From Candidatus Eiseniibacteriota bacterium (GTDB lineage: Bacteria > Eisenbacteria > RBG-16-71-46 > CAIMUX01): a stretch of DNA of 16,362 bases. The position numbers and the translations under genes are program-made. The stretch covers positions 1 through 16,362 of the forward strand of contig JAKQSZ010000001.1 in the NCBI GenBank assembly GCA_029569475.1, given 5' to 3'. Positions 8,647-16,118 of this stretch are shown in pieces. The notes beneath the pieces were generated by a model that saw only the letters and a program-made list of their open reading frames with translations, searched no databases and had not been told where the DNA came from. Numbering within the stretch: the first letter of the stretch is position 1; every line of letters begins with the position of its first letter.

Positions 8647-8655
8647 ATGATAACA
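8647..8655 (-). promoter_or_regulatory. Candidate extended -10 promoter for the S8 protease gene
   Basis: On the minus strand the sequence reads TGTTATCAT: a TATCAT hexamer (one change from TATAAT) with the TGn extension that can replace a -35 box. It sits in the only AT-rich patch of this spacer, about 180 bases before the protease ATG, which would give a long leader. No -35 hexamer is recognisable. Confidence 0.35.
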
Positions 8656-8766
8656 CACCGAAATGGAACGGACGCGCCGCGGCGCCCAGCCGATGGCGGA
8701 GTGACGACGGGGCGTGATTGTAATGCTCGGCTTGCCGGGCGAACAGGGTCGGGGAGTCTTTCACAT

Positions 8767-8793
8767 CTTCCGTCTTCCATCTTCCATCTTTCC
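8767..8793. repeat. CTTCC-type heptamer tandem repeat
   Basis: Three consecutive heptamers CTTCCGT, CTTCCAT, CTTCCAT followed by the partial unit CTTTCC. It is strikingly pyrimidine-biased and AT-richer than its surroundings. It lies about 75 bases before the activating-enzyme ATG. Confidence 0.75.
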
Positions 8794-8865
8794 GGGTTCC
8801 TCGTCTTTCCACGGGTCCTGAGCCCACGCGGGCGGGTAGAGGTATCATCGGGAGCAGGGGGCAAC

Positions 8866-9771
8866 ATGACGGCGGCCACGGTCTTCAACATCCAGCGCTT
8901 CTCGACCCACGACGGCCCGGGTATCCGCACGACGGTATTCCTGAAGGGCTGTCCGCTGCGCTGCTCCTGGTGCCACAACCCCGAGAGCCGCCGCCCGGAG
9001 CCGGAGATGATGGTGCGCCCGGAACGCTCCATCCGTTGCGGCGCCTGCGCCGCCTGCTGCCCCCTGGGCGAGCCCGTCCCCGCCGGCGATCCGCGCTGCC
9101 GCGTCTGCGGCGCGTGCGTGGAGGCCTGCCCCACCGAGGCGCGCTCCATGGCCGGCCGTGACATGTCGCCCGATGAGGTGCTGGCCGAGATCCTGAAGGA
9201 CCGGGTCTTCCACGAGGAGTCCGGGGGCGGCGCTACCTTCTCCGGCGGCGAACCGCTGGCACAGGCGAACTTCCTGCGAGTAATTCTCAGCGACTGCCGG
9301 CGGTTGGGCGTCCATTCCGCGATCGACACCTGCGGACACGCCCGGCGCGAGGATCTCCTCGGGGTCGCGGCGCTCGCCGACCTCTTCCTCTATGATCTCA
9401 AGGGGATCGCAGAGGAACGCCACCGCGCCCGCACCGGTGTCCCGTGCGGGGCGATCATCGACAATCTCCGGGCTCTCTGCGAGGTCCACCCGCGCGTGTG
9501 GCTGCGCCTCCCGGTGATCCCGGGTGTGACCGCCGATGAGGAGGAGATGGAGGCCATGGCTGCCCTTGCCCTGACCCTCCGCCGGATCGAGCGTGTCGAC
9601 CTGCTGCCCGGGCACCACCTGGGAGTCGAGAAGCTGCGCGCGTTGGGGCGCCCGGCGCCGGGCGGCGCCGGCAGCGGCGCGGGCCTCCTGACGGTCCCGA
9701 CGTCCGGCCTGCTCGAGACGTTGGCCGAGGTCTGGCGGCGGCACGGTTTCGAGGTTCACATCGGTGGTTGA
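8866..9771 (+). CDS. hypE: Glycyl radical enzyme activating enzyme (radical SAM, two extra Fe-S clusters), likely HypE
   Basis: This enzyme would use S-adenosylmethionine and a reduced [4Fe-4S] cluster to place the glycyl radical on the partner enzyme encoded next. The 301-residue protein has the radical SAM motif C29-x3-C33-x2-C36 in [14 protein letters not shown] ferredoxin-like insert follows with eight cysteines (58, 61, 64, 65, 78, 81, 84, 88), typical of activases of the non-PFL glycyl radical enzymes. The SAM-binding GGEP lies at 127-130, followed by IDTCGH and YDLKG. The ATG at 8866 is preceded by CAGGGGG four bases away, the same arrangement as for the next gene. The first ferredoxin group has two adjacent cysteines (CGACAACCP), so one may not bind iron. 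The hypE name rests on the neighbour's identity; the activase family is certain. No oxygen-tolerance features are visible; anaerobic function is expected. Confidence 0.9.
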   Translation: MTAATVFNIQRFSTHDGPGIRTTVFLKGCPLRCSWCHNPESRRPEPEMMVRPERSIRCGACAACCPLGEPVPAGDPRCRVCGACVEACPTEARSMAGRDMSPDEVLAEILKDRVFHEESGGGATFSGGEPLAQANFLRVILSDCRRLGVHSAIDTCGHARREDLLGVAALADLFLYDLKGIAEERHRARTGVPCGAIIDNLRALCEVHPRVWLRLPVIPGVTADEEEMEAMAALALTLRRIERVDLLPGHHLGVEKLRALGRPAPGGAGSGAGLLTVPTSGLLETLAEVWRRHGFEVHIGG

Positions 9772-9792
9772 GGCTCGAAGGACGTCCGGCGA

Positions 9793-9840
9793 CGTGGCGG
9801 GCCGCCAGTTGCGCACCGGCCGATGAGGCGGCACGCCACG
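9793..9840 (+). promoter_or_regulatory. Long hairpin in the activase-glycyl radical enzyme spacer
   Basis: Arms 9793-9806 and 9827-9840 pair over 14 positions with one G-A mismatch: a 7-bp stem (CGTGGCG/CGCCACG), a single mismatch, then a 6-bp stem (GCCGCC/GGCGGC), closing a 20-base loop. The hairpin fills half of the 94-base spacer and ends 15 bases before the CAGGGGG ribosome-binding site of the next gene. No T-run follows, so it is probably not an ordinary terminator. It could be an mRNA-stability or processing element that sets different levels of activase and enzyme. Confidence 0.6.
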
Positions 9841-9865
9841 GCGGCGCTGGACACCAGGGGGAAGC

Positions 9866-12226
9866 ATGAACGAACGGACCCGTAGCCTGCGTCGCGAGAG
9901 CCTGGAGGCCGAGCCGTCCATCTCCGCCGAACGCGCTGACCTCCTGACCGACTTCTACCGCGCCGAAGAGGGGCGCCACAGCGTGCCGGAGCTCCGGGCG
10001 CTGGCCTTCCACGACCTCTGCGCGCGCAAGACCATCTACCTGGGCGACCTGGAGCTGATCGTCGGCGAGCGCGGCCCGAAACCGAAGGCCGTGCCGACGT
10101 ATCCCGAGGTGACCTGCCACAGCCTGGAGGATCTCGAGATCCTGGATAGCCGGCCGCTGACCTGGTACCGCGTGGACCAGCGGACCAGGGACCTCTACCG
10201 GGACAAGATCATCCCCTTCTGGCGCGGCCGCACCCTGCGCGACCGCATGTTCAGCCTCCTGCCCCGGGAGTGGAAGGCGGCCTACGACGCCGGGATCTTC
10301 ACCGAGTTCATGGAGCAGCGCGCGCCGGGGCACACCGTCCTCGACGGCAAGATCTACGGCAAGGGGATGCTGGACTTCAAGGCCGACATCGCCGCGTCCC
10401 GGGCAGCCCTGGACTTCGCCAACGATCCCGGCGCACCGGCCCGCCGCGAGGCGCTGCGGAGTTTCGACATCGCCTGCGACGCCCTCATCCTGTTGGCCCG
10501 CCGCCACGCCGAAGCGGCCGAGGCGCGTGCCGCCGTCGAGCCCGATCCCGTTCGAGCGGACGAACTGCGGGAGATCGCCCGCATCTGCCGCCGGGTTCCG
10601 GCGCACGCCCCCGGGACCTTTCACGAGGCGCTGCAGGCCTACTGGTTCTGCCACCTCGGCGTCATCACCGAGTTGAACGGCTGGGACGCCTTCTGCCCGG
10701 GCCATCTCGATCAGCACCTGCTCCCCTTCTACCGCCGGGGTTTGGCGGAGGGGACGCTCACGCCGGAGCGGGCGCGCGAGCTGCTCGAATGCTTCTTCGT
10801 CAAGTTCAACAACCACCCGGCGCCGCCCAAGGTGGGCGTCACCGCGGCCGAATCGGGAACGTACACCGACTTCGCCAACATCAACCTGGCCGGGCTCCGG
10901 CCCGACGGCAGCGACGGCAGCAACGAGCTGACCCTGCTTCTCCTCGAGGTCATCGAGGAGATGCACCTGCTGCAGCCCAGCAGCAACGTCCAGATCAGCC
11001 GCAAGACCCCCGACCATGTCTTGAAGGCCGCCCTGCGGGTCATCCGCCGCGGCTACGGCTTTCCTTCGGTCTTCAACGCCGACAGCGTGGTCGAGGAGCA
11101 GCTTCGCCAGGGGAAGACGCTGGAGGATGCCCGCGCCGGCGGCTGTTCCGGTTGCGTGGAAGTGGGGGCCTTCGGGAAGGAAGCCTACATCCTCACCGGG
11201 TACTTCAACCTGCCGAAGGTCCTCGAGCTGGCGCTCCACGACGGCCTCGACCCGCGCACCGGGCGGCAGCTCGGTCCGCGCACGGGGGCCCCCCCCGACC
11301 TCGACTCCCTGGAGTCGGTGCTGGCCGCTTTCGAGCGGCAGCTCGCCCACTTCCTCGACATCAAGATCAGCGGCAACCACACCATCGAGCGCCTCTACGC
11401 GGAGTCCATGCCGGCTCCCCTGCTCTCCGTGCTGATCGACGACTGCGTGCGCCGGGGGCTCGACTACAACGCCGGCGGCGCGCGCTACAACAACACCTTC
11501 ATCCAGGCGGTCGGGATCGGCTCGATCACCGACGCCCTCTCCGCCATCCGGGCGGTGGTCTTCGAGGAGAAGGCGATCGGCCTGCCCGAACTGGTCGGGG
11601 TCCTCGACCGCGACTTCGAGGGAGCCGAGCCACTCCGCCAAAGGCTCTGGAACAAGACCCCCAAGTACGGCAACGACGACGAGCGGGCCGACGACCTGAT
11701 GGTCCGGGTCTTCGACCTGGCCTTTCGCCACATCGACGGACGGCCCAACGGCAAGGGCGGCGCCTATCGCCTGGAGATGCTGCCCACCACCTCGCACGTC
11801 TACTTCGGCGGCGTCTGCCTCGCCTCTGCCGATGGGCGGAAGGCCGGGGCTCCCCTGTCGGAGGGGATCAGCCCCGTGCAGGGGGCCGACCGCCGCGGCC
11901 CGACCGCGGTCTTGAAGTCAGCCGGCCGGATGGACCACGTCAAGACGGGCGGCACCCTGCTGAACATGAAGTTCAGCCCCGCCTTCCTGGCAGGCGAGGA
12001 AGGGATCGACCGGCTGGCCCAGCTCATCCGGGGCTACTTCCGCATGGACGGCCACCACGTGCAGTTCAACGTCGTGGACGCCTCGACCCTGCGGGCCGCG
12101 CAGGCCGATCCGGGGGCGCATCGCGACCTCATCGTGCGCGTGGCGGGGTACAGCGACTACTTCTGCGACCTCTCCAGTGCCCTGCAGGAGGAGATCATCG
12201 AGAGGACCTCCCACACCCTCGCATGA
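9866..12226 (+). CDS. hypD: Glycyl radical enzyme, probable trans-4-hydroxy-L-proline dehydratase
   Basis: HypD removes water from trans-4-hydroxy-L-proline by radical chemistry, giving (S)-1-pyrroline-5-carboxylate, which P5C reductase converts to proline. The 786-residue length is normal for the family. The N-terminal PFL-like domain includes FTEFMEQRAPGHTV. The thiyl-radical site is GCSGCVEVGAFGKE with Cys430 and Glu432. The glycyl loop is RVAGYSDYF with Gly761. Compared with Clostridioides difficile HypD as I remember it (Cys434, Glu436, Gly765), everything is shifted by four. His156, Asp274, Ser330, Phe336, Tyr446 and Thr641 then fall on the known substrate-site positions His160, Asp278, Ser334, Phe340, Tyr450 and Thr645. 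One difference is Val433 where HypD has Thr. The ATG at 9866 has a CAGGGGG ribosome-binding site. It follows its activase by 94 bases and ends at a shared hairpin. A related dehydratase with another substrate cannot be ruled out. Confidence 0.83.
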   Translation: MNERTRSLRRESLEAEPSISAERADLLTDFYRAEEGRHSVPELRALAFHDLCARKTIYLGDLELIVGERGPKPKAVPTYPEVTCHSLEDLEILDSRPLTWYRVDQRTRDLYRDKIIPFWRGRTLRDRMFSLLPREWKAAYDAGIFTEFMEQRAPGHTVLDGKIYGKGMLDFKADIAASRAALDFANDPGAPARREALRSFDIACDALILLARRHAEAAEARAAVEPDPVRADELREIARICRRVPAHAPGTFHEALQAYWFCHLGVITELNGWDAFCPGHLDQHLLPFYRRGLAEGTLTPERARELLECFFVKFNNHPAPPKVGVTAAESGTYTDFANINLAGLRPDGSDGSNELTLLLLEVIEEMHLLQPSSNVQISRKTPDHVLKAALRVIRRGYGFPSVFNADSVVEEQLRQGKTLEDARAGGCSGCVEVGAFGKEAYILTGYFNLPKVLELALHDGLDPRTGRQLGPRTGAPPDLDSLESVLAAFERQLAHFLDIKISGNHTIERLYAESMPAPLLSVLIDDCVRRGLDYNAGGARYNNTFIQAVGIGSITDALSAIRAVVFEEKAIGLPELVGVLDRDFEGAEPLRQRLWNKTPKYGNDDERADDLMVRVFDLAFRHIDGRPNGKGGAYRLEMLPTTSHVYFGGVCLASADGRKAGAPLSEGISPVQGADRRGPTAVLKSAGRMDHVKTGGTLLNMKFSPAFLAGEEGIDRLAQLIRGYFRMDGHHVQFNVVDASTLRAAQADPGAHRDLIVRVAGYSDYFCDLSSALQEEIIERTSHTLA

Positions 12227-12229
12227 TCT

Positions 12230-12265
12230 GATGGGGCGGCCGCGGCGACCACGAACCGCCCCATC
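12230..12265. terminator. Shared hairpin between convergent genes
   Basis: A perfect 10-bp inverted repeat, GATGGGGCGG (12230-12239) and CCGCCCCATC (12256-12265), with a 16-base loop. It begins 3 bases after the glycyl radical enzyme stop codon and lies 12 bases from the stop of the convergent gene. It is therefore positioned to stop transcription from both sides. It lacks a T-run on both strands, so efficiency as an intrinsic terminator is uncertain. Confidence 0.65.
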
Positions 12266-12277
12266 GCGGGTGGAGGA

Positions 12278-15200
12278 CTATCGAGCGATCTTGATGACCT
12301 TGCCCTCGCCGATCGGCTCACCGTCGAGGGTCAACCTGTAGAAGTAGGTCCCTTGGGGCGCGTGCGCCCCGCCCGTGAGCGTCCCGTCCCAGTCGGCGCT
12401 CCAACGTCCCGCCTGCAGCCTCGACTCGCCGATGTCCCGGACGAGCCTTCCCTGCGCATCGAAGACGCGGAAACCGACGACCCCGGGTGCGGCCAGATCG
12501 AAAGCGATCCTGGTGCGCTCGTGGAACGGGTTGGGAGCCGCCGGCCGTATCGTCAGGCGCTCGGCCACGCCGGACGGCGGGACCAGCGGGCCGGGAGAAG
12601 CCGTCGTGACGCCCTGGTCGTGCATCGCCAGATAGATCTCGCTTCCGGCGACGGGATCGCGTCCGGTGACGAGGAGCTGCACGTTGTCCTCCTGGACCCC
12701 CTGCTGCCGCTTGAGGAGGGCGGAGAAGAGCGGATCCGGCGAGGTCCGGATGCCCGTCAGCTCGAACCCGTACGGCTCCTCGCATCCGACGTGGGCGGGA
12801 ACGGCCGCGCCGATCCCGCTGCGGTTGCTGATCGTCAAGGTGAGGTCGCTCAGCGGCGTCGGACTCGCATAGGCCGGGATCGCGCCCTTCTCTCCCGGCT
12901 CGAGCCGCAGCTCGATCGGAACTCGCGGGTTGTAGCTGCGCGTGATGTGAAGGACGGCGGGTGCGTCGCCCATGTTCGTGAAGACGATGTCTCCATGCTC
13001 GTCAAAGGGCGAGATGCCGAAGGTGAATATCTGGCTGGGGCCAAAGAGAATCTCCGCCGATCGCCGCAGGTCCAGTCGGGCTGCGGTGGTGCCCTCTCCG
13101 GTCTGACGGAAGAGGTCGAGCACGGCGTCATCTCCGTGCCGGAAGGTCTCGATCCCGCCGCCTCCTCCGGCGCGGTCGCCCAGATAGGTCGAAAGATGGG
13201 AAACGAAGAACTGCCATAGCCAGTCCTCGGAAAAGATGAGGGTATAGCCGCACTCGGCCAGTCCCAGTTTCAGCAGGTTGGCCGCGTCGGAGCCGTACTG
13301 GGGGTGGTCAGGCGGCATCAGGTAGAAACCCGCAATCGCCTGGCCCCCCTCCTCATCCTGGGCGGAGAACAGACCGCACGACTTCGCGCACGGAGTGCCT
13401 CCTCCTTTGATCCCCGTGGCGGGTTGGATGTTGTTCATGAGCACGCCGCCGAAGATGTTGTTCACGACAAAGGGGTCGTCAGACCACTCATTGAACCCCT
13501 CGGGGAAGTGCCGGATCATGCCATGCGAGATCGTTCCGACGATCTCGGCCATGAGCGGATTCTCGATGGCGGCCCGGCTCAGCTTCGCCATGTCGGATGG
13601 AGTGGAGTAGTGGTCGCCCAGGTCGTACCCGACCGGTTCCCCGTCGAGCCCGGCAGGGTTGTGAAAGTGCGTGTCGAGCATGCCGAGCTGCTGCGCGCGT
13701 TCGTTCATCTCCTGCACGAAGAGCGGGAGGCAGAGGTTGGGTCCGCCGCCGTAGATGAACTCGGCGATGGCATTGGCCGCGTCGTTGCCGGAGAGGAGCA
13801 TGCAGGTATACATCAGATCGCGCAGGTTGATCCGCTCGCCGGCCACCAGCGGGACCTGCGAGCCCGGAATGTCCTCAGCCACCCAGGTGGGAATCACCAT
13901 TTCCCCGTCCAGGTCCAACCAGCGCGGATCGTTCGGGGGGAGTTGCGAGCGCTCGCAGGCGATCAACACGGTCATGGTTTTGGTGGTGCTGGCGATACAG
14001 ACCTGGTCGAACGGTTTCTGGGAGAAGACGAGATTCCCCTCGCAGTCGTAGGCGACCGACTGCAGCCCCCCCAGACCGTAGACCTGGCGCCAGGGCGCGA
14101 TCAGGTGCACCTGGCCTGCATCGTCATCCTCTCCCGGGGCGCCGACGGCCAGCCCGCCCTTTCCACTGTGATCAAACCGGCCGAAAGCCAGGGAGGTGCC
14201 CAGTTCCTCGAAGCCTTCGATCGGGTCGTTCAGCGTTCCCTGGTTGAAGGCCGCCCACCCGTAGCCGAGGGGGCCGTTGGGCCCTCCATAGGCGATGTGC
14301 ACCTGGCCGGAGGACGTCGTGAAACCCATGCCATCTCCGGGAGCGCCGATGGCCAGCTCGTCGAAGCCGTCATTGGCTGCTTCGAAACGTCCGGCCGCCA
14401 GCGCCAGGCCGAACTGGTCGTTGCTCTGGGGTATGCTGCCGAAGTCGGTTTCGGTGAGGCTCAGGGCGGTGGAGAGGTCGATCGTGGCGTCGCCGCCGCG
14501 GGCCACGTGGACCTTTCCGGCCATGGCGGCGCCGGACACATCACGGCCCGGCTCGCCGACGGCGATCCACCGGTAGTCTGCGGAGGAGAGCCGGCCGGCC
14601 GCGACGGCATAGCCGAACAGACCGTTGTTCTGGATTCCACCGAATTCCCAGGCCGTCAGAAAGACCGGCCGCGCGGTGACCGGGCCGGTCGCCGAACCGC
14701 GGATGATCCATACCGCTCCCGCGTTGGGTTGGGCATCGTCGAAGTACGGGAGCCCGGTGATGATGTCGTCGTGGCTGGTTCCGATGACATTTCCGGAGGC
14801 GACCGAGAAGCCCATGCGGTCGCCGGCCGCGCCCGGCATGTCAAAGGACGCGCCGGTCAACGTGCCGCCGTTGCCGTAAAGGCCGATGCTGGTGCCCAGC
14901 ACGTAGCAGACCGCGCCGGCGAAGGAGTCCTCTCCGGGGCATCCGATGGCGAGGTCGCGATGTCCGTCGCCGTTCAGGTCTCCGGCCGCCAGAGAGGCGC
15001 CGAAACGGTCGCCCGCCTCGCAGGCGTCTCCGAGGGTGGCCTGCGTGATCGAATGCCACGGCACGAGCCCGTTGGGGGAGCCCGCCAGCACGTAGACTTG
15101 TCCGGCATCGGCCAGCCCCAGGCCAAGGGTGGAGCCGGGCGCCCCGACCGCCAGATCCGCATAGCCGTCCTGGTTGAAGTCCGCCGCCGTCAGCGCGAAT

Positions 15201-15577
15201 CCCACATTCTCGTCCGCCTCGTCCAGGCCACCCATCTCATCGCTCGTACGGATCACCGATCCCTCGTGCGTGAGGCCGAAGGAGGTTCCCCAGCAAAGGA
15301 TCACCGCCCCCGCATCGTCGAGATTGTTGGACGCTTCGTTGGGCGCACCGATCGCCAGGTCTTCGTAGCCGTCCCCGTTGAAGTCCCCCGCGGCCAGGGC
15401 GTCGCCCGTCCGATCGGTCGCCTCATTCGCTCCCGCGCACTCATGCCCTTGCCGGATGATCGAGAGATGGGCGTGCGCGCCGTGTGGCGTCAGCGCCGCC
15501 ATGGCCAAGAGGAGCGCCGCCACCAGCAGGCGCCTGCCACCTCCCTTCGGCGAAGTTCCGTATGGTCTGAACTGCAT
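12278..15577 (-). CDS. Exported fusion: seven-bladed FG-GAP propeller + S11 D-Ala-D-Ala carboxypeptidase-like domain + sorting-like C-terminus
   Basis: A 1099-residue exported protein. The ATG (15575-15577) has a strong AGGAGGTG ribosome-binding site; a basic start and hydrophobic stretch (residues 15-36, ending HGAHA) form a signal peptide. Residues about 50-495 hold seven FG-GAP-like blades ending in LAIGAP-type motifs. Only blades 1-3 keep calcium loops (Asp65, Asp133, Asp200). Residues about 500-770 match the DacA/PBP5-like S11 family that trims peptidoglycan peptides: SxxK motif STTK (Ser530, Lys533), SGN (596-598), and a third motif KGG (724-726) where most members have KTG. Residues about 775-1000 are not recognised. 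The end (about 1008-1099) is a FlgD-Ig/T9SS-like domain: PNPFHERTRIAF, FDAQGRLVRD, GTYFYRL, final Arg. A peptidoglycan-type peptidase with an adhesive propeller and secretion tail may act on the cell surface or on other cells. Substrate and activity are inferred. Confidence 0.86.
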   Translation of the reverse strand: MQFRPYGTSPKGGGRRLLVAALLLAMAALTPHGAHAHLSIIRQGHECAGANEATDRTGDALAAGDFNGDGYEDLAIGAPNEASNNLDDAGAVILCWGTSFGLTHEGSVIRTSDEMGGLDEADENVGFALTAADFNQDGYADLAVGAPGSTLGLGLADAGQVYVLAGSPNGLVPWHSITQATLGDACEAGDRFGASLAAGDLNGDGHRDLAIGCPGEDSFAGAVCYVLGTSIGLYGNGGTLTGASFDMPGAAGDRMGFSVASGNVIGTSHDDIITGLPYFDDAQPNAGAVWIIRGSATGPVTARPVFLTAWEFGGIQNNGLFGYAVAAGRLSSADYRWIAVGEPGRDVSGAAMAGKVHVARGGDATIDLSTALSLTETDFGSIPQSNDQFGLALAAGRFEAANDGFDELAIGAPGDGMGFTTSSGQVHIAYGGPNGPLGYGWAAFNQGTLNDPIEGFEELGTSLAFGRFDHSGKGGLAVGAPGEDDDAGQVHLIAPWRQVYGLGGLQSVAYDCEGNLVFSQKPFDQVCIASTTKTMTVLIACERSQLPPNDPRWLDLDGEMVIPTWVAEDIPGSQVPLVAGERINLRDLMYTCMLLSGNDAANAIAEFIYGGGPNLCLPLFVQEMNERAQQLGMLDTHFHNPAGLDGEPVGYDLGDHYSTPSDMAKLSRAAIENPLMAEIVGTISHGMIRHFPEGFNEWSDDPFVVNNIFGGVLMNNIQPATGIKGGGTPCAKSCGLFSAQDEEGGQAIAGFYLMPPDHPQYGSDAANLLKLGLAECGYTLIFSEDWLWQFFVSHLSTYLGDRAGGGGGIETFRHGDDAVLDLFRQTGEGTTAARLDLRRSAEILFGPSQIFTFGISPFDEHGDIVFTNMGDAPAVLHITRSYNPRVPIELRLEPGEKGAIPAYASPTPLSDLTLTISNRSGIGAAVPAHVGCEEPYGFELTGIRTSPDPLFSALLKRQQGVQEDNVQLLVTGRDPVAGSEIYLAMHDQGVTTASPGPLVPPSGVAERLTIRPAAPNPFHERTRIAFDLAAPGVVGFRVFDAQGRLVRDIGESRLQAGRWSADWDGTLTGGAHAPQGTYFYRLTLDGEPIGEGKVIKIAR

Positions 15578-16118
15578 CGATCCACCTCCTGTGGCCGTCA
15601 GCGCGGCCGAATGTGAAGCCCCCTGTGCGAAGAAACGTCGGGAACTCGTGAATCGCACTGGCCGCGCTCGACGAGCGAGGTGCCAGGTGGGTGCGACCTG
15701 GAGAGATCTGTCGGTGCGTCGTCCTGCCAGAACGGTCAATCTCAGTGAACGGAAGGGATGGCTGCTAGCGGGGACCTTCTGTCCTTCCCTGATCCATCGC
15801 CTGATGGCCTGCGCTGGCAAGTCGATGCCGGATCAAGCCTGGATCAGGCACATCGCCGGCGGAGGTTTGGGGTTGGTTGTGGAAGGATTTGTGTTGGGCG
15901 GGTCGCGACGAGCGTTCGACGGTGGTCCCGCCGAACGCTCCCACGCCTGGGGACGTAAAGTTTGGCTCCAATCGAATAACGGTTGAGGCTCTCGTGGGGA
16001 GTGCAGACCCGAAGAGGGAATATGAGAAGGACTGCGGGAAGCCAAGTGAGTGGCCAGGCTGAGCGGTAGCCGGGTCGATCGGTAGCCGGGCTGATCGGTC
16101 ACAGCCCTGGCCTGGCGC
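15578..16118. other. Spacer upstream of the propeller-S11 gene, no gene seen
   Basis: This stretch of 541 bases has no supported gene; the short open frames in it have no recognisable domains or ribosome-binding sites. On the minus strand it is the leader of the propeller-S11 gene. A TTGACC hexamer occurs there (around 15734), but no acceptable -10 lies 16-18 bases downstream. The right end carries 16-bp tandem repeats next to a transposase-like gene. The junction may therefore be the edge of a mobile element. Confidence 0.5.
16061..16100. repeat. 16-bp tandem repeat, about two and a half copies
   Basis: Units 16061-16076 and 16077-16092 match at 13 of 16 positions and share the core CGGTAGCCGGG; a third partial unit (GATCGGTC) starts at 16093. 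The repeats begin about 20 bases beyond the stop codon of the transposase-like gene. They could be left from insertion or act as subterminal binding sites. Confidence 0.65.

Larger units (their letters stand above)
8468..8865. other. Divergent intergenic region between S8 protease and the glycyl radical pair
   Basis: This 398-base spacer separates two divergent transcription units and should hold promoters for both. I see a candidate extended -10 element for the protease (8647-8655) and a CTTCCAT-type tandem repeat (8767-8793) on the activating-enzyme side. No convincing promoter for the activating enzyme was found. A frame runs open through part of it on each strand but shows no conserved protein. 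Confidence 0.55.

Noticed and set aside
8843..8848. TATCAT as a -10 box for the activating-enzyme gene
   Set aside because: It lies only 18 bases before the ATG, so the transcript would start within the ribosome-binding site, and no -35 hexamer is at a suitable distance.
9455..11797. A 780-codon open frame on the minus strand opposite the glycyl radical enzyme
   Set aside because: Antisense shadow of hypD caused by high GC third positions; no recognisable motif.
2278..15577. CRISPR array or phage genes
   Set aside because: The repeated signals here are protein-level FG-GAP repeats with variable DNA, not uniform direct repeats with spacers; no phage structural or integrase gene is seen apart from the transposase-like tail.
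13304..15616. A 770-codon open frame on the plus strand opposite the propeller-S11 gene
   Set aside because: Antisense shadow; the minus frame explains the region with signal peptide, propeller blades and S11 motifs.
15700..15740. TTGACC (minus strand) as a -35 box for the propeller-S11 gene
   Set aside because: No sequence resembling a -10 hexamer lies 16-18 bases downstream.
15758..16102. Short open frames upstream of the propeller-S11 gene, on both strands
   Set aside because: No ribosome-binding site, conserved motif or codon pattern supports them; they overlap each other.
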